Counted from the first letter of the stretch, positions 22,380 to 34,903 are shown. The stretch: 64,000 nucleotides of DNA from Sphagnum compactum (GCA_965153455.1 OZ234504.1:1550001-1614000); one strand, 5' to 3'. Program-made: numbers and translations. The notes: generated by a model not told the origin, from the letters alone.

Positions 22380-22898
22380 TTTATGGTGTTTTGGGAATCA
22401 GATGACATTGCGAAACCTTTTGTGAAACTTCCTTCTCCAGTAACCCTTTCACTAATTTGCGAGCTAACGCACATCGCAACTTGCGATACGTCCACCACCG
22501 GAAAGTTTTGTAAAAATTTGTGATGAGGTTTGCGATACATATTCAAACGCAAAATGCGAGGCGCCGAATAACGCAAGCTTGCGATGTCTTGTGACTCTCA
22601 AAGTTTGTAGCGATACTTTGTGTATTGTAAAATGTGCGATGTTTTGAGTATGATTAAACGTTGCGAAGTGTGGAATAGTGCTAGGGTGGACGGAGACTGA
22701 GCGGGTCGCAAAGTTTTGTTTGTGGTATATGTTGCAAAAGTGCAGCGATGAAATAAGGTACATTATAAATTAGCGATGGGTGGTGCTCCACAAGTTGCGA
22801 TGCGTGTCGCATCGCAAATATGGCAGGTTGTTTTTGCTTCGCAAACCCTTCAGGTTTTTTGTTTGGCCCTTCGCAAAAAGGCACAATATGTAGTAGTG
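22380..22898. promoter_or_regulatory. Right subterminal region with TTGCGA motifs
   Basis: More than a dozen ttgcga, tcgcaa and gcgat motifs occur between 22408 and 22880, for example acatcgcaacttgcgatacg. They match those of the left end and central promoter. The spacing is irregular and both orientations occur. Confidence 0.65.
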
Positions 22899-22901
22899 AG
22901 A

Positions 22902-25040
22902 CATAAACTTCTAGAATGCATAAATCGAGAATCTTACCTAAAGGTGGTCTATACTAAGGTCACCTTTGAGTAGGGGCAACCCACACATATAAGTATTTGC
23001 CCACAAATCCTAAAAACACACATATGTAGGACAACCACATTTTTTGCAAGAGGATTTCATTAATGCTTTTATCTAACACCCAAATATACCCCATTGAAAG
23101 CTCCATAGACTAACTACTACAAACAGTAGGGGCAATTTTCATGTGCATCATGGGCATTCCTACCCAATATTATATCCATAATTATGTGTTAGACAGAAAG
23201 CATCCTTGGAAGAACAATGGGTTGGAGTATATTACTACATCTAAAACTTCTTATACATTGGATTCAAGAGTAGTGAGTGGGTCAACAACACAATATTCAT
23301 CCCAACTCATCCACAAAATACTTGGAGTGCTTGTAATTGCCAAATCATACAATATGTTAGATGATGCCTTTGAATGCAACAATGGCTAGGATTAAACGAA
23401 TATTGTCATGTGATTTTTGGATGTGGGTGGATCAAAAAGGTATTCACCGTTCTTTCTAAGAAAGGCCCAATATGGTGAACATCCAATTGACCACACTCTC
23501 ACATTGAATTAAAGAATGATCATTGTACATATGTAGTTCCCAAACATCTTCTGCATCTTTCTAACCTAATCCTAATGGATAAAACATTATTGCAATAGGT
23601 ATGAAATCAACATGGGAAAATTTTAAATGGTCAACACAATCCAAAGTCCCAAAATGTAAGTGAAAAAACAATCACATTTTTTATAATTCATGTTGGGTGG
23701 AAATCTTTTAAGGTGTACCACACATGACGAAAAAGGCCTAATCCTTACTGCAATCCTTTTTTACCTTATATTTTGATAACCCATTAAAAGAAGAAAGTAA
23801 AAAGGTGTCAAAATTTTCAAAAGGACTATATTTTAAACCATTACAATTCTAGATTCCATCATAATCATCCATAAATGTGTCTTTACATGGTAAAAAAGAC
23901 TAGGCAAAAAAAATAGAAAATGTTGATGTTGTGACAAGATTTTGGTACACTTAAAAAAATTTGGACCCTATTGACAAATGGTAATTTGTTTACACACCAT
24001 GACAAATTCACAACAATCTTATGATGATTTAATATGTGAATGATTTTGCTTCTGCCAACGCTATATGTGGATGTTAAGATTGTATGATTACAAATTCACT
24101 ATAGTCATGTAATCATCTAGTGTGTGAATAAATGTTGGGCTATGTATACCTTATTGCCTCATTTGAAAATTCAAAATGAAATTGCCTAAAATCCACAACA
24201 TTGCAACTTGAAATGGGTGGTTCAAAACGGGACATGTACTTACTTTTGCTTAATAGGTGAACTAAGATTCCTAGTCCAACCAATGCTTGGCTAGTTAGAG
24301 AACTAATAGGGCAAAAATATTGTTCCAAATGCTTGAAGTTGAAAGAGATTACGTGGCCATTGCAACTACTATTTGACTTATTATCATCGTGCACAAATAA
24401 CAAGTGAATTGTTTTCTAGTTATTTGTGCATAATTTTCATATAGTGAAAGCAATGATTGCCTTGTTCATTAACATTGATTTTTTTCCTCCATGTTAGAAT
24501 TTATAATAATAGAAAAAAATTTGACATGAAAAATATGTCAACCTTATATTCCTTGCAAAAGTGGTAATATTGTTTAGTCATTTTTTTAACAACTTTTCAA
24601 CTATTAACATTTAGCATAAGTTGAATCACTTGGTTTGATACAAATGAAGAATGATACTCATAAACTACATTTTGAATTTACACAAAAAGTCAGCTTATTT
24701 TTATTTTTTAATAATTTCAAATTGTTGATGTGGAAATTATAGTAACATTTAACTTTATTTACACATTGCACTATAATGGTTAGTGATTTTTTTGACATCT
24801 ATTCGACTATCAACATGATACATGAGTTGAGTTGTACACTTTTATTATGTTAAAATCATCGCTCATGGGTTGTAAATTTTTACACTTATCATAATTTAAT
24901 AAAGCACATGCAATAACTTATAAAAACCTCACATCTTTTGAACTATCAACATTTGCACATGAATTGAATAATTCATTTTGAATGTGTTAAATCCATTATT
25001 ATTAATTACATTTTGCACTCACCACAATTTTTTAAAATGA
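22902..25040. other. AT-rich intergenic DNA
   Basis: Nothing is recognised. Short ORFs such as 23141-23389 (+) and 24140-24403 (-) have no family features that I can see. Confidence 0.5.
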
Positions 25041-25049
25041 ATATATAAA

Positions 25050-26410
25050 AACATGTTATCTTTCACATTTATATTTAAAACCAAAGATTAAGTCAAAATG
25101 TTCATATATACAAAGTCTAGTGTCCATATAAACCTTTATATTAGCAGCAGGGCTTGATAAGGCAGTTGGGTTGGTGCAGTTGTAAATTGTGTGCAGAGCA
25201 ATCCATTGGACTGTGCGATTGCTACAAGCGAAATCGATAATACCATCAAGGTAGCTCCCTCCTGCAATCAAATATGTTGCCACTGACGAACAAAATGCTC
25301 CATGATTTTTCTCATTGTTTTTAAGTGCTAGCAAATTTTGGCTCAAGAAAACCCATCAAGGTATCCTCTTCCATATGCAGCACAAGAGCTGCTTGTGAGA
25401 AGTACAAACGCAGCACTCTCAACTGATCAGATCGAGTTGTGCACTCCTTGAAGCCTGCTGTTTTGAGGGTGTAGTAGCATAAACAACTAGTTTTATCGTT
25501 ATGCAGAATGCAGTGCAATGACACAAACTGGGTTGTGCAGAATCTAGGACTGTTTTTCACGAGAAGCTCGGATGCTGATGAATCTGTTTGTTCAGCTGTG
25601 GATACCACGTGCAGGTGAGCCCACAATTGTTGCTGGGGGTGAAGCAGGTCCTGAAGCTGTGGACGCTGCTCGAGTCATGGCTGAGAATCAGATCCAGATG
25701 AGACGGCACCAAGAAATTGGTTTGTAAGTTTCTCTCAACTCGATTTTTGTTGGGTGGCCATTGGTCTCGGGTTCTCTGAATTGAAGGATGTTGGGCTCAT
25801 TCGAAGTTGTAGGTTTTTTGCACAGGCCAATGGAACTGCTGCAACGCTTTAGAATGCAAGAGGAAGGGGAGCACCCCTTCTAGTATACACAGAGTTGATA
25901 ACTCTTGCATGCATGCTGGAGTAACCCTTCTAGCCTTCAGATATTGGGGTTCACACTAAAGTGCCCAACTTGTCTGGTTGGTGGCATTCTCAATATAGGC
26001 TATGGAGATTTGGTTTTAAGAGTACTGGCTGCTGCTTCTACACTTGATAAACAAAGTGTATATAATTACATGAGTAATCTTGCCCTTTCCAATGAGGTTG
26101 TGCACAATGTCTGTACAGATACATGTGTAAAGCTCCTTAATCCCTCTCCTGATTGTGCAACTGAACAAATACGCTGCATAGCTATATTTGCGCAATGTTC
26201 AGCGTCAGAACACTAGTAGATCTGCAGGGAATATGGACAGCGCTTGAGATTGTTGTCCATGTGCCAGGAGTGTTGCAATATAGCATATAATACTCCATGC
26301 GGTCTGACATGCCCAGAGTGTGCAGTATTGTCTAAAGAATGCAGTCCACATGCCACGGAGAGTCTGCAAGATTGTGCACAGAATCTGGACATAGACTATG
26401 TGTGTACAGA
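25050..26410. other. Lower-AT island, gene-like but unrecognised
   Basis: Base composition changes to a more gene-like mix. The + strand around 25600-25730 reads GEAGPEAVDAARVMAENQIQ followed by MRRHQEIGL, ending at a TAA/gtaag-like site. Open stretches at 25905-26216 and 26244-26441 are rich in Cys (SMCQECCNIAYNTPCGL). On the - strand, 25346-25056 and 25626-25321 are open. None matches a family I know. It may be captured or decayed gene fragments. The island ends at a telomere-like repeat. Confidence 0.35.
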
Positions 26411-26426
26411 GAAGAGAGAGCTTGAA

Positions 26427-26462
26427 AACCCTAAACCCTAAACCCCCTAAAACCCTAAACCC
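26427..26462. repeat. Interstitial telomere-like repeat (CCCTAAA)n
   Basis: Four to five imperfect aaaccct units occur in a row, in the plant telomere type. Shorter pieces lie at 36415-36432 (tttaggg), 58700-58720, 58740-58755, 58802-58813 and 60548-60560. Confidence 0.85.
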
Positions 26463-26499
26463 ACTTGGGGAGCTCCTCAACTCTGTGACATACATTTCC

Positions 26500-29420
26500 C
26501 AGAATCTTCTAATGGGTGTGTTGTATGCTGGGTCCAGTCACTAGTTATGGATTCTTTTTTTTTTAATTAAATTTTTTTTGGGTATATTACTATTTTTATT
26601 GTTACCATGATTTAACATTTGTTTTTAATCCTGTTTTTGTTACAAGTTTATGTCTAAGTATTTAGAGATGAAAGTTTTAAATTATTTTTAAAAATAAAAA
26701 TAAAATAAAATGGTGATCTAATAATAATGACAATCAATTATTATTATTGTCAATTTTGTGGTGTTGTTCATTGATAGGAAGATTTAGTTATGTTTTGACT
26801 ATAGACAATATATGAATGTAATTCAATGTAATCTAAGTTGCACCTTTCTTTTCTTTTTTGGAATGTTTTCATTGATGTTATGCTTATCGTTGTAATTATT
26901 TCAAATCTTGTGCATTAGATATTGTGGTATTAAGTTCCAACATTTTAATCCCTTAACTCAATAAAAAAAATCATTTTGTAAATAGCAAGGTTTGAGATTG
27001 AAATAAGGGTAGGGGGTGAAGGGAAGGCACAAAGGCAAGGTTACAAATTGCAAATTTCTCTATTTAATGATGCATTTGTAAATTTATTTTCTAAAACTTC
27101 AAGCAATGATGTGTGTAATGGCCTCAAGTTGAGATAAAGTAAAAAACTTTTACTCAAGGGATTAAGAAAACAAATAGTTTATAGAGTTTTTTTAAAATGG
27201 TTTTCAAGAATCATATGAATAATTGTGAGTGATGAATGTATTAAATTTTCAACACATAAGATAAAATTATTTGAGTGAATATTTGTGACTATTGATTTTG
27301 GGATTTGCGTCAATAATTTACAATGAAGGAAGGGGAATCAATTTGAACAACATTGATGACATGAATGTTGAGATGACAAATGGAGCTCAACAAACACAAG
27401 TAATACATTTGAAGTCAAATTACCTCTTCATTTAACATAAGAAATGTAACAAAAGAAGAATATTTGAAAAAAAGGACATTTTAAAATTTTGATTACATAT
27501 GTTAGGTTAACCTTGGTTTGGGTAAACTTCATTATGGGTGCAATGATAAGTAATGCATGTTTGATTATTAGTATTGTATAGGCATATGGGTGAAGTTGTT
27601 ATAATTAATGGGTATAAAATTTGGTAAATGATACTTAAGACATCCATTTGGATGATCTGAAAATTTTATCATATATTTAACCTAGTGTGTATTGATTTGT
27701 ATTATTCCTTTGGCCTTTAATGCATTTCAAAAGAGAATAACTTTGATTTACCTAAACCCATATCCAAGCAACACAAAATTTAGGTTGGTATCATGTTTCC
27801 AAATCATTAATGTTCTTGTCATATGTGTTCATGATAACTTACATTTTATGTTGTTTTAGCTTATTTTCTAATAAACATTGTTTAAATAATGTTTTTCAAA
27901 ATGAATATTTGTATGGATTGAAATTTATATTCATGTACTTGTAACATGACATTGGGTTAATTACTAGGGGTATGAATTGTAAATTTTAATATTATGGCAT
28001 AGGGGTAGAAGGATAGATAAGTATGGAAATAAATTATTCAACTTATGAGCCTTACCTTGAGGATTTTTCACTAGGGACGTAGGCTTGAATTAATGAATAA
28101 TCTAGTTAACCATTTTGGGTCAAATGTAATTGAAGTGAATTATGTGGACTTGATTAAATCCTTGGGGAAAAAAAATCAAATAATTTAATGACTTGTTCAT
28201 AGGAAGAAATATACATCTAGAAGGATAATATGTGGCATAATATTATTAGCTTGTACTTGATAAATAAGAATGTATAATAGCTATAGATGAATGTAGTCGA
28301 TAATTCATCATTCCTCATTTTAAATATACAAAGGGTTGTCGGTGAAGCTTTGAGCTCATATATATTTTTCATAATTTCATGTTTGTACTTTGTGTTAAGC
28401 CTTGGGATAAATGTTTTGTGGATTAAACTTATGTTGTAATAAACTTATTTGTTTTTTTATTATGGAAATGTTCACAAGAGTAAAACATATGTGGTTTTAG
28501 TGAGCAAGCCCTTGAAACAAGGTCTTTGAGCACATGTAATGAACTCTCCATTGGGTGTAGTCCACATAAAGACCAAGGTTGAGACGCATGGATGGTCCAA
28601 ACTCAAAACCATGTAAATTTCATCTTTTGGATTGTTCAAGTATTTTGTATGGTGTGTGAATGTTGTGTGAGCATTTAATTTTACAATCTACCTATGTGAT
28701 GATGAGGATTTGATTCAAAATTAACCCTCATAAGGTTTGACCCTTTTTAGGCATACCACCTCCATCTATGAACCTATTGGAACATCCTTTTGCTAGCACC
28801 TAAATTAAGCATTGTCCAAACAAACTTGTTGGCAAACTTGAAGTCCCCACAAAGTCTCGATCATGCAAGGTGCTTGTATTATTTCTTTAATGGTGTTTTC
28901 GTGAAAAACTTGTTAAATTGTTCATTTAGAAGTTTATTAAAAGAATGTTTTGGCACACTCACCCAATAAAACAATGTTCCCAAAACAAGATTCCACATTC
29001 TTGTAAGGTACCTAACCTTATTGGAGGTGCATGGCCTTAGGGTCATCGTACTTGGTAAGCACCTAGGCTCCATGGAAATAAGGTTGCTATGAAAATCACC
29101 CTTTGCCAATTTGAGTTGGATTTGGACTTGGGGTTGACGAAAATGATTTCATAGTGTGAACAAGGTTGTTGTGAATGGTATGGGGTGGCCAATGCCTACT
29201 TAGGTAGTCTAAAATAAGCTAGAATTAGACCAAAATAGATATTGGTTTCTTGGAGCAACTTTGATAACCCAGAATAACACGCCACCTAAAAAGAAAATTG
29301 TGTTTTTATTTTTGGCCATAAAAATTGGCCTCACAACAATGTGTTTGTGTGGTTGTGGTATATTGCCAAAAAAAACCTTTGGAGGTGGTTGGAGCTGGCA
29401 TGACTTCACATGTGGGTGGG
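26500..29420. other. AT-rich intergenic DNA
   Basis: No gene is seen. A - strand ORF at 28879-29109 has no recognisable features. Sequence texture is uniform. Confidence 0.5.
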
Positions 29421-29430
29421 CCAGCTTCAC

Positions 29431-29722
29431 TTTGGTGGAGTTACTTTGCATTGCCCCACAATATGGACCACAAGGAGTGTGCTCTTGCAAACCCTAATTT
29501 ATGACTTGGTGATGGAATGCAAAATCACTAGGGTTAGGTTTGGACGGTTTTACTTGTTGATAGTTGATACCTTCTTTTGGTGGAGTTACTTTGCATTGCC
29601 CCACTATTTGGACCACAAGGAGTGTGCTCTTGAAAACCTAATTTATGATTTGGTGATTGAATGTAAAATCATTAGGGTTAGGTTTGGAAGGTTTTATTTG
29701 TTGATAGTTGATACCTTCTTTC
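29431..29722. repeat. Tandem duplication, ~145 bp x 2
   Basis: tttggtggagttactttgca starts at 29431 and again at 29576. The two halves stay alike to the phrase gttgataccttctt, with scattered substitutions. Confidence 0.9.
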
Positions 29723-29784
29723 TTCTAAAAATGTTGAAGCACCTACTAACTTAATCAAGAGTACTTTCATTGGGATCATCAAAA

Positions 29785-30005
29785 TCATACTTACCAAGAC
29801 TTACACCTCTTGGGTTGCCAAATAATAATCTTCAAAAGCAAAACCTACAAAGACTTTACATGTTTTGGGGGGGGGGGACCCCAAAAAAAGCTTCAAAATC
29901 GTCACCTACAAATGCTTTACACGTCTTTTGGGGGACCCAAAAAGCTTTCAAAATCATATTACCTACAAAGACTTTACACCTCTTTGGGTATAGCCCAATA
30001 AAACT
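29785..30005. repeat. Tandem repeat, ~58-bp unit, ~4 copies
   Basis: Variants of cctacaaagactttacacct followed by a G-run and ccaaaaagcttcaaaatc recur at about 29787, 29845, 29906 and 29962. The G-run reaches eleven bases near 29868. Confidence 0.8.
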
Positions 30006-30287
30006 TCGTACCCTAATTTTTTTTGCCTTTGTGGCAACAACCCAAAACTGGATATGATGTTCCGCATTCATTCCACCAATGATAAAAAACAATGCACTTT
30101 CATAGGGCTGTTCATGGATGACAACTCGTCACATATTCGTTACTTAAACCCTAATAAAGTCACAGAAAATTTCCCATCAACCAATCTGTCCATCTAGGTG
30201 AGAGATAATGTCCACATTGAACATCCATTGATCAACCTTTGGGCTTGCACCTTCACATATACCCTAAATAACGGACCAATAGTTGTA

Positions 30288-30925
30288 GGAGTATGTGTGT
30301 GTGTGTGTATGTGTGATTTTTTTCTCAATTTTATTTTCCTTCTAAACAAGAGAACTTAATAGCATAACTAGTACTCATACTCTTGCGAGTGTGTGTGTGA
30401 ATTTTTTCTCAAATTTTCTTTTTCATTCTAAAGTAGGGAAATTAATAGCATAACTAGTAGGTACTCATTCTCTTGCGAGTGTGTGTGTGATTTTTTTTCT
30501 TGATTTTTTTCTCAATCTTATTTTTTCTTCTAAAGAAGAGAACTTAATAGCATAACTAGTACTCATACTCTTGTGTGTGTGTGTGTGTGTGTGTGAATTT
30601 TTTCTCAAATTTTCTTTTTCATTCTAAAGTAGGGAAATTAATAGCATAACTAGTAGGTACTCATTCTCTTGTGAGTGTGTGTGTGTGTGATTTTTTTCTT
30701 GATTTTTTTTTCAAATTTTTTTTTTTTTTCTAAAGAACAGAACTTAATAGCATAACTAGTACTTATACTCTTGCGAGTGTGTGTGTGTGTGTGAATTTTT
30801 TCGCAAATTTTCTTTTTCATTCTAAAGTAGAGAAATTAATAGCATAACTCTTGTGAGTGTGTGTGCGATATTTTTTCTTGATTTTTTTCTCAAAATTTTT
30901 TTTTCTTCTTAAGAAGGGAACTTAA
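30288..30925. repeat. Alternating two-unit tandem array (~95 + ~95 bp) with GT runs
   Basis: Two related units alternate. One has tcttctaaagaagagaactt and the other has cattctaaagtagggaaatt. Both contain aatagcataactagta and a (gt)n run after ctcttg(c/t)gagt. About seven units form a higher-order period of about 190-200 bp. GT runs vary between copies. Confidence 0.88.
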
Positions 30926-31079
30926 ATAGTGTACATAGTATTATTCATTCTCTCCCCAAGTACTTTGCTTTAAGGCACTTTACACACCGATGTCGACAAG
31001 GTTGCTAAAGCAAAGCATCACATATAATATTCCATACCACCACATCATCTTGTTGATGAGGATTGAGAACTTTAGCCTC

Positions 31080-31700
31080 AAATAAAGGTTTTGAGTCCCC
31101 CATAGCATTCACCCACCATGTGCTTGTGTGGGGGAGAGAGAGAGACCAATAGTATGTACGAGCATTTGTCTTTGTGGACACCAATCGGAGATGCTTTGAT
31201 CCACAATCCTGGGATAAATAACCCTTTATAAATAAAAAAACAAAGGCTTTGGGTGGCCCCTTGGAACATAGATTGTCTCCATAAATAATCCGGAGAGACA
31301 AAAATAAGACAAAAAAAGAAGAAGAGAGTAGTAACAAAAACAACAATAACACGGTGAAGTAGAACATTTTTATTACTCGTGTTTTGTGTGGGGACCTCCT
31401 TCCGTGCACAATGTGTTTTTGTGGACACCATTTGGACATCGATAGATGGGTTTTGATCCGAAATCCTGGGTAACCAAAGAGAATGGGAAAAAGGCTACGA
31501 GACCTTTGACCCTAGGGCTAGTGGTAGTGTAACCGAAGAGAAGGAAAAAGGCTACGAGACCTTTGACTCTAGGTTAATGGTACCGGTGTTTTGGCCATGT
31601 TGTGGGGGGGGGTCAATATAGTCTTTATAATTTGGAAGAAACAAAAAACAAGACAAAAAGAGAGAAAGAGATAGAGAGGAGAAACAACAACAACATATAT
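31080..31700. repeat. Diverged direct duplication, ~300 bp, with a nested ~59-bp duplication
   Basis: tttgtggacacca, tttgatcc(a/g)(c/a)aatcctggg and a Lys/Gln-like agacaaaa(a/t)ag tract occur in the same order at 31170-31350 and again at 31408-31670. Inside the second part aaggctacgagacctttga is present at 31492 and at 31547. Confidence 0.7.
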
Positions 31701-31824
31701 GTTATAGATATGTATAGGACATCATCCCCCCTCCCCCCCCCCCCAAGGTAAACCTAACGGTTTCATGGTCCAAAGAATATTGTATTAGTGAGGAGAAAAG
31801 TATTCCCATAGCTTATACTACTAA

Positions 31825-32034
31825 AGGTGCATTCACACTTGGTGTTAAGGACTCTAAAGTCCCTTAAGACCAAGCTAGTCATTTAGAACCTAAACCTATT
31901 TACTATGAAGATCTTATGTTAAGTTAACGTTCACTTGGTATTAAATAATCACACTCGTTTAACATTGGGTGCCACCTAAGATGCCACCTAGATTTTCACT
32001 TAACACTGACTTAACATTAGGTGTGAATGCACCT
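31825..32034. mobile_element. Tourist/Harbinger-like MITE, 210 bp, TSD TAA
   Basis: The left end is AGGTGCATTCACAC and the right end is gtgtgaatgcacct, its exact inverse. TAA occurs on both sides (31822-31824 and 32035-32037), as is typical of PIF/Harbinger elements. The inverted similarity extends inward through ttggtgttaa/ttaacatta. It has no coding capacity. Confidence 0.85.
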
Positions 32035-32060
32035 TAAGTGCAAGTAGTTGGTTTTATATG

Positions 32061-32290
32061 TTTGAGAGCAACATGGGAATTGGACACAAAGGTTGGTTAC
32101 ATTCTAACTCACGGAACCAACGGGTTTTTGTGTGTGTGTGTGTGTGTTGGGGACCATTCCATAGCTAAGGATATGTAAAATAGGATATAGTTTGAAAGCA
32201 ACATCGGAATGGACACAAAAGGCTAGATTCTAACTTATGGACCCAATGGGGTGTTGTGTTCAGGACTATTCGGTAGATAAGGTTGTGTTT
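32061..32290. repeat. Tandem duplication, ~129 bp x 2
   Basis: gtttgagagcaacatgggaa at about 32061 and gtttgaaagcaacatcggaa at about 32190 lead similar stretches that run to acccaatggg and a cggtagataagg-like end. A GT run is present in the first copy only. Confidence 0.75.
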
Positions 32291-32299
32291 TTATTCGGG

Positions 32300-33420
32300 G
32301 TTTTTGTTGTTGTTGTTTTACGTAACAAAAAAAAGCCCACTCTAGCTAGTTAGCTACCGATTGCGGAAGGTATAACTTATCATATGTAGCTACAAATTAT
32401 GTTCAACGGTGTCGATGACATTATGACATCCCTTATGTTTTACACTCCAATAATTTCATCATTGGTTTTTTTATTGGTTTTAGGGGGGTATTTTGCAGTT
32501 TTTGGTGATTCTTGACTTGTACAAAGAACCTTGGCTTCCCAAAGAACCTTGGCTTCCCAAAGGTTTAAAATTTTTGCAAGGAATTTTGGAAATTGAAAAT
32601 TGTGCAGGCGTAAAGCCCTTTCTTTGTTTTCCGAAATGTCCTTGTAATTTAAATTTTTTTTGCCCTGTATTACCTGACCAGTGCCCCTTTGGGCATCACG
32701 AGAATTAAAAAGAAAATAAAAATCACATTGGTTTTATGCTTGGGAACATGAGCGGAAAGTTCCGGGTGAAAACACGTCTGTGCCTTTTAGTTGAGGCAGA
32801 GTGCCTTTTAGTTGAGGCAGAGGGACGTGTACTCCCCAAGAACTCCTTCCGTGCTCCTCCTCCGGCACTACCCAACACTAAAATGGAAAGGAAGAATTTT
32901 TTTTTTCAGCTGAATGTATGTAACATGTGGGTGCTTTTTCCATCTTGTGTAAAGTGGATTGTTATTCTCTTCTTCTAAGAAAAGAGGAACTTCAACACGA
33001 AAAAAGCTCATTCCAAGGAGAACCACAAGAGGAGGTATTCAACGCGCACTACATATTTTTGGGTATTAAAATATTATTTTCTATATGTGGCCTTTTAAAA
33101 AAATAATTAATTTTTTTATGTGTTATGCACGTGTAAAAAATTCATGTCATAATGTAGTTCTTTTGTACATAAATGCAAACAAATACTTGCACAATGCACA
33201 CTAGGCTAGACTTTCCGACCAAACCAAATGTTCACCGTCATGAAGATCATGAATGTTTTTAGGATCACGCGGATATTTCGTGGTGTATTCCAAGTTCCGA
33301 ATTTTCTTTTGCAATGAGCCTCTTTCTTTGATTGTCATCACAAAAACATTTTGACACTTGAGAGAGATCCCAAATATAAAAGTACCTTATTCACTCTCAA
33401 CATAACTTTGAAACATATTA
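32300..33420. other. Intergenic DNA
   Basis: No gene is recognised. At 32525-32562 the phrase aaagaaccttggcttccc is repeated twice. At 32778-32820 ttttagttgaggcagag is repeated twice. Confidence 0.5.
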
Positions 33421-33425
33421 CGGAA

Positions 33426-34298
33426 ATCCGTAAAGTGAAGAAAACACGATATCAATATCCTGAATTTGGTCATTAATGGATGAGATTCAAAAAAGAAAAG
33501 AAAATATACATCAGAGTTATCTGTAAAAGTCACCCTGTCTTCACCCTGTCTTTGGGCCTGCTTTCAAACCCCTATCCCCTCTTTCAGTAGTATCTGCAAA
33601 GTAAGGAGATCTTATATTAAATCTCAGGGTGAAATGATGAAATTCAGCGAGACTAATTATAGTAAGTAGTCCTACAGGTAGGAGCAGTGAAAATATATGT
33701 AGCAGCAGTGGAGGCGCTCAGGAGAAAGGAAAGACAGCATGAAACGCAGTTTACTACCAAAATTGGTGGGAAAAAATAGTTTGGGTCCTAGTTATTTCGC
33801 TTTGTAAAGTTTTCATTCCCAATTATGGGTTTGATGCCTTTTTTTATGCCGAAATTGATCGTTCTCACCCCCAAATCGTGGGACTTCTCAGATAATTTTA
33901 TTTGCATTTAAATAAGGAGTGAAGAGAGGGTGAACCCTGTCTTCACCCTGTCTTTGGGCCTCCTTTCACCCCCTAACCCCTCTTTCAATAGCATCCGTAA
34001 AGTAAGGAAACTTTATTAAATCTCAATATGAAATGCTGAAACTCAGCATTTAATGCACAAGGTTCGAGAGGCGTTATAGTAGTTGTTGTCCAGGTAGGAG
34101 TAGTGAAAATATATGTAGCAGCAATGGAGGCGCGCTCTGAAACTCAGAAAACCATTAAAAACATTTATTGGTTTTCTGAGTTTCCCCTCCCCTCTTGAAA
34201 GCTAATGCACCTTTTTTTTGCAGTATTTTTTAGTGAATCTCACCCTGTTTATGACCAAACTCAGGGTTCTGGTGCTGTGTTTTCCTTACTTTACGGAT
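33426..34298. mobile_element. Inverted-repeat element, ~870 bp, ~72-bp arms
   Basis: atccgtaaagtgaagaaaac...tttggtcatt...gagattca at 33426-33497 is mirrored at 34298-34227, with roughly three quarters identity by eye. The inside holds a direct duplication of about 190 bp (33541-33725 and 33943-34137, both starting tcaccctgtctttgggcc). No ORF of note is present. It could be a foldback-like element; the superfamily is unknown. Confidence 0.65.
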
Positions 34299-34903
34299 AA
34301 CTCTTTTCCATGCAAGTGGGAAAAGAATTGAGTTTGAGGTAGGCAAGGCAAGCATGGAATTGCATTTTGTTTTTTTTGGGTGGTAAAGAACTTGTTTTGG
34401 GGGTTAGGTCTCATTGACTTTAGAGTATAGGTAAGTAAATTTTATATTGTACAAGTCCCATGTTTGGAGTACATTTGTTCCTATCTACAACTTCTGAAAG
34501 TTCTGGATGTCTCCAAACATAAACTGCAAGTGACTAAAGTTTTTTCAAGACAAGAGCTTACAAGGATTACAAATCTTTTGTTGTAAAAGCTTTGGTTACC
34601 ATTGGAACCCTTTTGCTGGTGTCATCAGCTCCATTCCACCAATCACTCTTTCGTGTAACAATTTTGGAAATTACCCCTTTCCTCTAATGACCTCACAAAA
34701 GTGAGCAACCATAGCAAACACAAAAAAACACACACATGACCAAATAATGCCCGTTCCATACACACATGAAAAACCCTGGAGTACAACTCGCAATGTCATA
34801 TTTATTGGGACAAATGCGGAATGTACAATGCTAAACATATATGAACAAACACAAGCTTTAATTGTCTAAATGGCAACAAATTGGTACGGCGGATAATAAT
34901 TTT

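Larger units (their letters stand above)
13951..22898 (+). mobile_element. Complete CACTA (En/Spm) transposon, 8,948 bp, TSD AGA
   Basis: The left end is CACTACAACAAC and the right end is the inverse of CACTACTACATA. AGA lies on both sides (13948-13950 and 22899-22901). Both termini carry dense TTGCGA/TCGCAA motifs, as expected for subterminal transposase-binding regions. Genes inside: a TnpA-like gene on - (16651-14894), a SET-domain gene on + (17311-18458) and a Tnp2 transposase on + (18664-22137). The first two diverge from a shared central region. Intact ends and a perfect target duplication point to a fairly recent insertion. Premature stops in both transposase genes mean this copy probably cannot move by itself. 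Compared with maize En/Spm, the opposite strand of the TnpA-like gene and the SET gene are unusual. Confidence 0.9.

Noticed and set aside
30288-30925. Possible CRISPR-like array (regular repeats)
   Set aside because: Units are long, imperfect and directly adjacent with no unique spacers, in a plant genome. It is an ordinary tandem repeat.
31005-31439. - strand ORFs of 117-144 codons
   Set aside because: They lie in a diverged duplicated, low-complexity stretch, overlap each other in two frames and show no protein features.
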